Source: an uncultured Caulobacteraceae bacterium (GTDB taxonomy: Bacteria; Pseudomonadota; Alphaproteobacteria; Caulobacterales; Caulobacteraceae). Taken from it: a stretch of DNA of 7,221 bases. Under the pieces are notes generated by a model. That model had not been told where the DNA came from. It did no database searches and saw only the letters and a list, made by a program, of their open reading frames with translations. The position numbers were made by a program, and so were the translations under genes. Location of the stretch: contig CAISGS010000503.1 in assembly GCA_903884915.1 (NCBI GenBank), forward strand, positions 1 to 7,221, written 5' to 3'. Shown here in pieces: positions 5,978 through 7,221 of the stretch (within the stretch, counting starts at the first letter, position 1; each line of letters begins with the position of its first letter).

Positions 5978-7018
5978 ATGAGAGATTTCAAAGGAATGAA
6001 GCGGCAGCGTGGCCGCGGTCGGCCCGGCGGCGGCAATACTGGCGGCGGTGGTAAGCCGCAGCAGAACGCCAACCGAGCCTTCGAATCCAATGGCCCTGAT
6101 GGGGTCAAGATTCGCGGCCATGCCCAGCACGTCTTCGAAAAGTACCAGCAACTGGCCCGTGACGCGTCGTCAGCGGGTGACCGGGTTCTGGCCGAAAACT
6201 ATCTACAACATGCCGAGCACTATTTCCGGCTCCTGAGGGCGGTTCAGCCTCACCGCACGGCGGCTGAAATCCTCGGACGTGATTCGATTGCGTCGGGCTT
6301 CGATATCGATTTCGAAGACGAGAACGGCGACTATCAAGCTGATCCTCAAGAGGCTGAAGTCAGCGACGAGCAACCTCGCCAAGAGCAGAGACCAGAGCCG
6401 CGTCAAGAGCAATCGCGTCAAGATACCCGTCAGGACCAACGCGGAGAGGGTCGCCAAGACCAGCCTCGCCGGGATCGTGACCGCAATTTTGGTCGTGATC
6501 GTGACCGCGAACCGCGCCAGCAGGGCGAGCGCTTCCAACAGGGTGACCGTCCTCAAGGCGATCGGCCTCAAGGTGACCGTCCTCAGGGGGAACGCACGCA
6601 AGGGGATCGTCAGGACCGTCCAGAGCGGCAAGATCGTCCGCAGCAGGGCGAACGGTTCCAAGGCGAACGCGTCCAAGGGGACCGTCCCGAACGTCCCTAT
6701 CGTGATGATCGCCGTGAGCGCTACGAAAACCGCGAACGCTATAGCGAGCGGCCTTCCGATCCCTTGGCGGTGGTTGAGCCAGAGGCGACCCCTCTGACCC
6801 AACCGGCACCGATGCAAGAGGCGTCGCCCGTCTTGCGCTCGCAGGATGGATCCACCAGCCATGCCCCTGCATTCCTGCAGGCGCGTCCTGAGCCCGCCCC
6901 CGCCCCTGCAGCCCCTACTGAGGTTGCGGATGAAGAGGTTAAGCCCAAGCCTCGGCGTGGTCGGCCACCGCGTAACCCGGAAGCGGCAAAACCCTCGGGT
7001 TCCACGGACGAGGTCTAG
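5978..7018 (+). CDS. DUF4167 family protein with long repetitive charged tail
   Basis: The 346-residue product has a conserved N-terminal part and a low-complexity remainder. Residues 1-35 are basic and Gly-rich (MKRQRGRGRPGGG). Residues 36-90 are the recognisable DUF4167 core, with FESNGPDGVKIRGHAQH, EKYQQLARDA and AENYLQHAEHYFRL. Residues 109-132 are acidic. Residues 133-260 are rich in Gln, Arg, Asp, Glu and Pro and include pentapeptide repeats of the QGDRP type. A Pro/Ala-rich part (264-315) leads to a basic end, KPKPRRGRPPRNPE, which resembles an AT-hook. A second RGRP core lies at 13-16. The core looks helical and the tail disordered. The molecular function is unknown to me. The basic ends suggest nucleic-acid binding, which is inference. 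The gene commonly follows prmC in Alphaproteobacteria. ATG 5978 is chosen because MRDFKGMKRQRGR is the usual start. It has no clear ribosome binding site, and ATG 5996 is an in-frame alternative. Confidence 0.88.
   Translation: MRDFKGMKRQRGRGRPGGGNTGGGGKPQQNANRAFESNGPDGVKIRGHAQHVFEKYQQLARDASSAGDRVLAENYLQHAEHYFRLLRAVQPHRTAAEILGRDSIASGFDIDFEDENGDYQADPQEAEVSDEQPRQEQRPEPRQEQSRQDTRQDQRGEGRQDQPRRDRDRNFGRDRDREPRQQGERFQQGDRPQGDRPQGDRPQGERTQGDRQDRPERQDRPQQGERFQGERVQGDRPERPYRDDRRERYENRERYSERPSDPLAVVEPEATPLTQPAPMQEASPVLRSQDGSTSHAPAFLQARPEPAPAPAAPTEVADEEVKPKPRRGRPPRNPEAAKPSGSTDEV
6539..6613 (+). repeat. Five tandem 15-nt units coding for QGDRP-type pentapeptides
   Basis: Residues 188-212 of the DUF4167 protein read QGDRP, QGDRP, QGDRP, QGERT, QGDRQ, giving five in-frame 15-nt units over 75 nt. 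Related units recur upstream (QGERF, residues 182-186) and downstream (QGERF, QGERV, QGDRP, 6644-6688). Because the unit is a multiple of three, gain or loss of units changes the length of the tail without shifting the frame. Codons differ between units (for example GAT/GAC, CGG/CGT), so the repeats are not freshly duplicated. Confidence 0.85.
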
Positions 7019-7054
7019 ACCTTAACCGTCGATCCTATGGTGACCCAATAGACC

Positions 7055-7085
7055 AAGGCCAGTCAGCTTCCCTGACTGGCCTTTT
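7055..7085. terminator. Strong intrinsic terminator after the DUF4167 gene
   Basis: A perfect 12-bp stem, AAGGCCAGTCAG (7055-7066) with CTGACTGGCCTT (7072-7083), encloses the 5-nt loop CTTCC and runs into TTTT (7082-7085) on the plus strand. It lies 36 nt after the DUF4167 stop. The same hairpin would form in minus-strand RNA, where the left flank gives a weaker U-tract (TTGGTCTATT), so it may serve both convergent genes. Confidence 0.9.
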
Positions 7086-7221
7086 CCTTGTCTGAGGGGG
7101 AGGGGTTAACCGAGGCAATGCGCGCGCCATTGCCCGTGAGCATCTGGTCGATCCTGTGTTTCTCGGCGCGGAAGGCGGCGAGGTTGCGACCGGATAGGGC
7201 CGAGCCTTGCGGGATCTTCGC
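7063..7221 (-). CDS. 3' end of an unidentified minus-strand gene
   Basis: An open frame enters from the right edge and reads 52 residues leftwards to a TGA at 7065-7063. It is Arg/Lys-rich with a probable amphipathic helix (SGRNLAAFRAEKHRIDQML), followed by a Ser/Pro/Lys-rich, likely disordered end (SVNPSPSDKEKASQGS). Codon third positions are mostly G or C, as in the other genes. I do not recognise the family. Support is moderate: the sequence looks like a normal protein C-terminus and the convergent layout fits the terminator. The plus strand of this stretch is also open from ATG 7118, so coding on the minus strand is inferred rather than certain. The stop codon and last few codons lie inside the terminator hairpin. 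Confidence 0.5.
   Translation of the reverse strand, partial: AKIPQGSALSGRNLAAFRAEKHRIDQMLTGNGARIASVNPSPSDKEKASQGS

Noticed and set aside
6539..6613. Regular tandem repeats that might suggest a CRISPR array
   Set aside because: The units are 15 nt, contiguous, in frame and differ at third codon positions. There are no spacers and no cas genes.
6203..6862. Long open frames on the minus strand (219 codons) and in another plus frame (6279-6797, 172 codons) across the DUF4167 tail
   Set aside because: They arise from the repetitive composition of the QGDRP/Arg-rich coding region. Their products are low-complexity and resemble no family, while the DUF4167 frame is continuous with a recognisable domain.
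7118..7221. Plus-strand ORF starting at ATG 7118 and open to the window edge
   Set aside because: The product (MRAPLPVSIWSILCFSARKAA...) looks like an antisense reading of the minus-strand frame. A purine-rich stretch lies 12 nt upstream, but convergent layout around the terminator favours the minus strand. It cannot be fully excluded.

Overview
The window is GC-rich, densely coded DNA that looks like the chromosome of an alphaproteobacterium. The best clue is the prmC to DUF4167 pairing, because DUF4167 proteins are essentially an alphaproteobacterial family. The start of this DUF4167 protein (MRDFKGMKRQRGR) and a GCTAAAGC promoter-like box before prfA lean towards Caulobacterales. That placement is inference from memory of family sequences. 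I see no phage, transposon, CRISPR or plasmid features.

Layout from left to right: the 3' end of ptsP (1-399); an AT-rich gap with a perfect 8-bp inverted repeat; rodZ (522-1622); a 60-bp gap filled by a nested inverted repeat that ends at the ispG start codon; ispG (1683-2831); a short gap with a possible promoter and a good ribosome binding site; prfA (2920-3996); a MOSC-domain gene 4 nt after prfA (4001-4774); prmC (4802-5701); a 276-bp gene-free stretch able to form several hairpins; a DUF4167 gene (5978-7018); a strong intrinsic terminator (7055-7085); and the 3' end of an unidentified gene on the minus strand (7063-7221). All genes except the last lie on the plus strand.

Functionally this is a housekeeping region. 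PtsP starts the nitrogen-related phosphotransfer chain. RodZ links the cell-shape cytoskeleton to the membrane. IspG is the [4Fe-4S] enzyme of the MEP isoprenoid pathway. PrfA reads UAA/UAG stop codons and PrmC methylates the glutamine of its GGQ motif, so those two are enzyme and substrate. The MOSC protein between them has no obvious link to translation termination. DUF4167 has a conserved N-terminal domain and a long charged, repetitive, probably disordered tail.

I did not find a new multi-gene system. The points most worth a second look are the inverted-repeat structure touching the ispG start, the MOSC gene inserted between prfA and prmC, the possible structured leader and repeat-rich tail of the DUF4167 gene, and the minus-strand gene whose stop codon lies inside the shared terminator hairpin.
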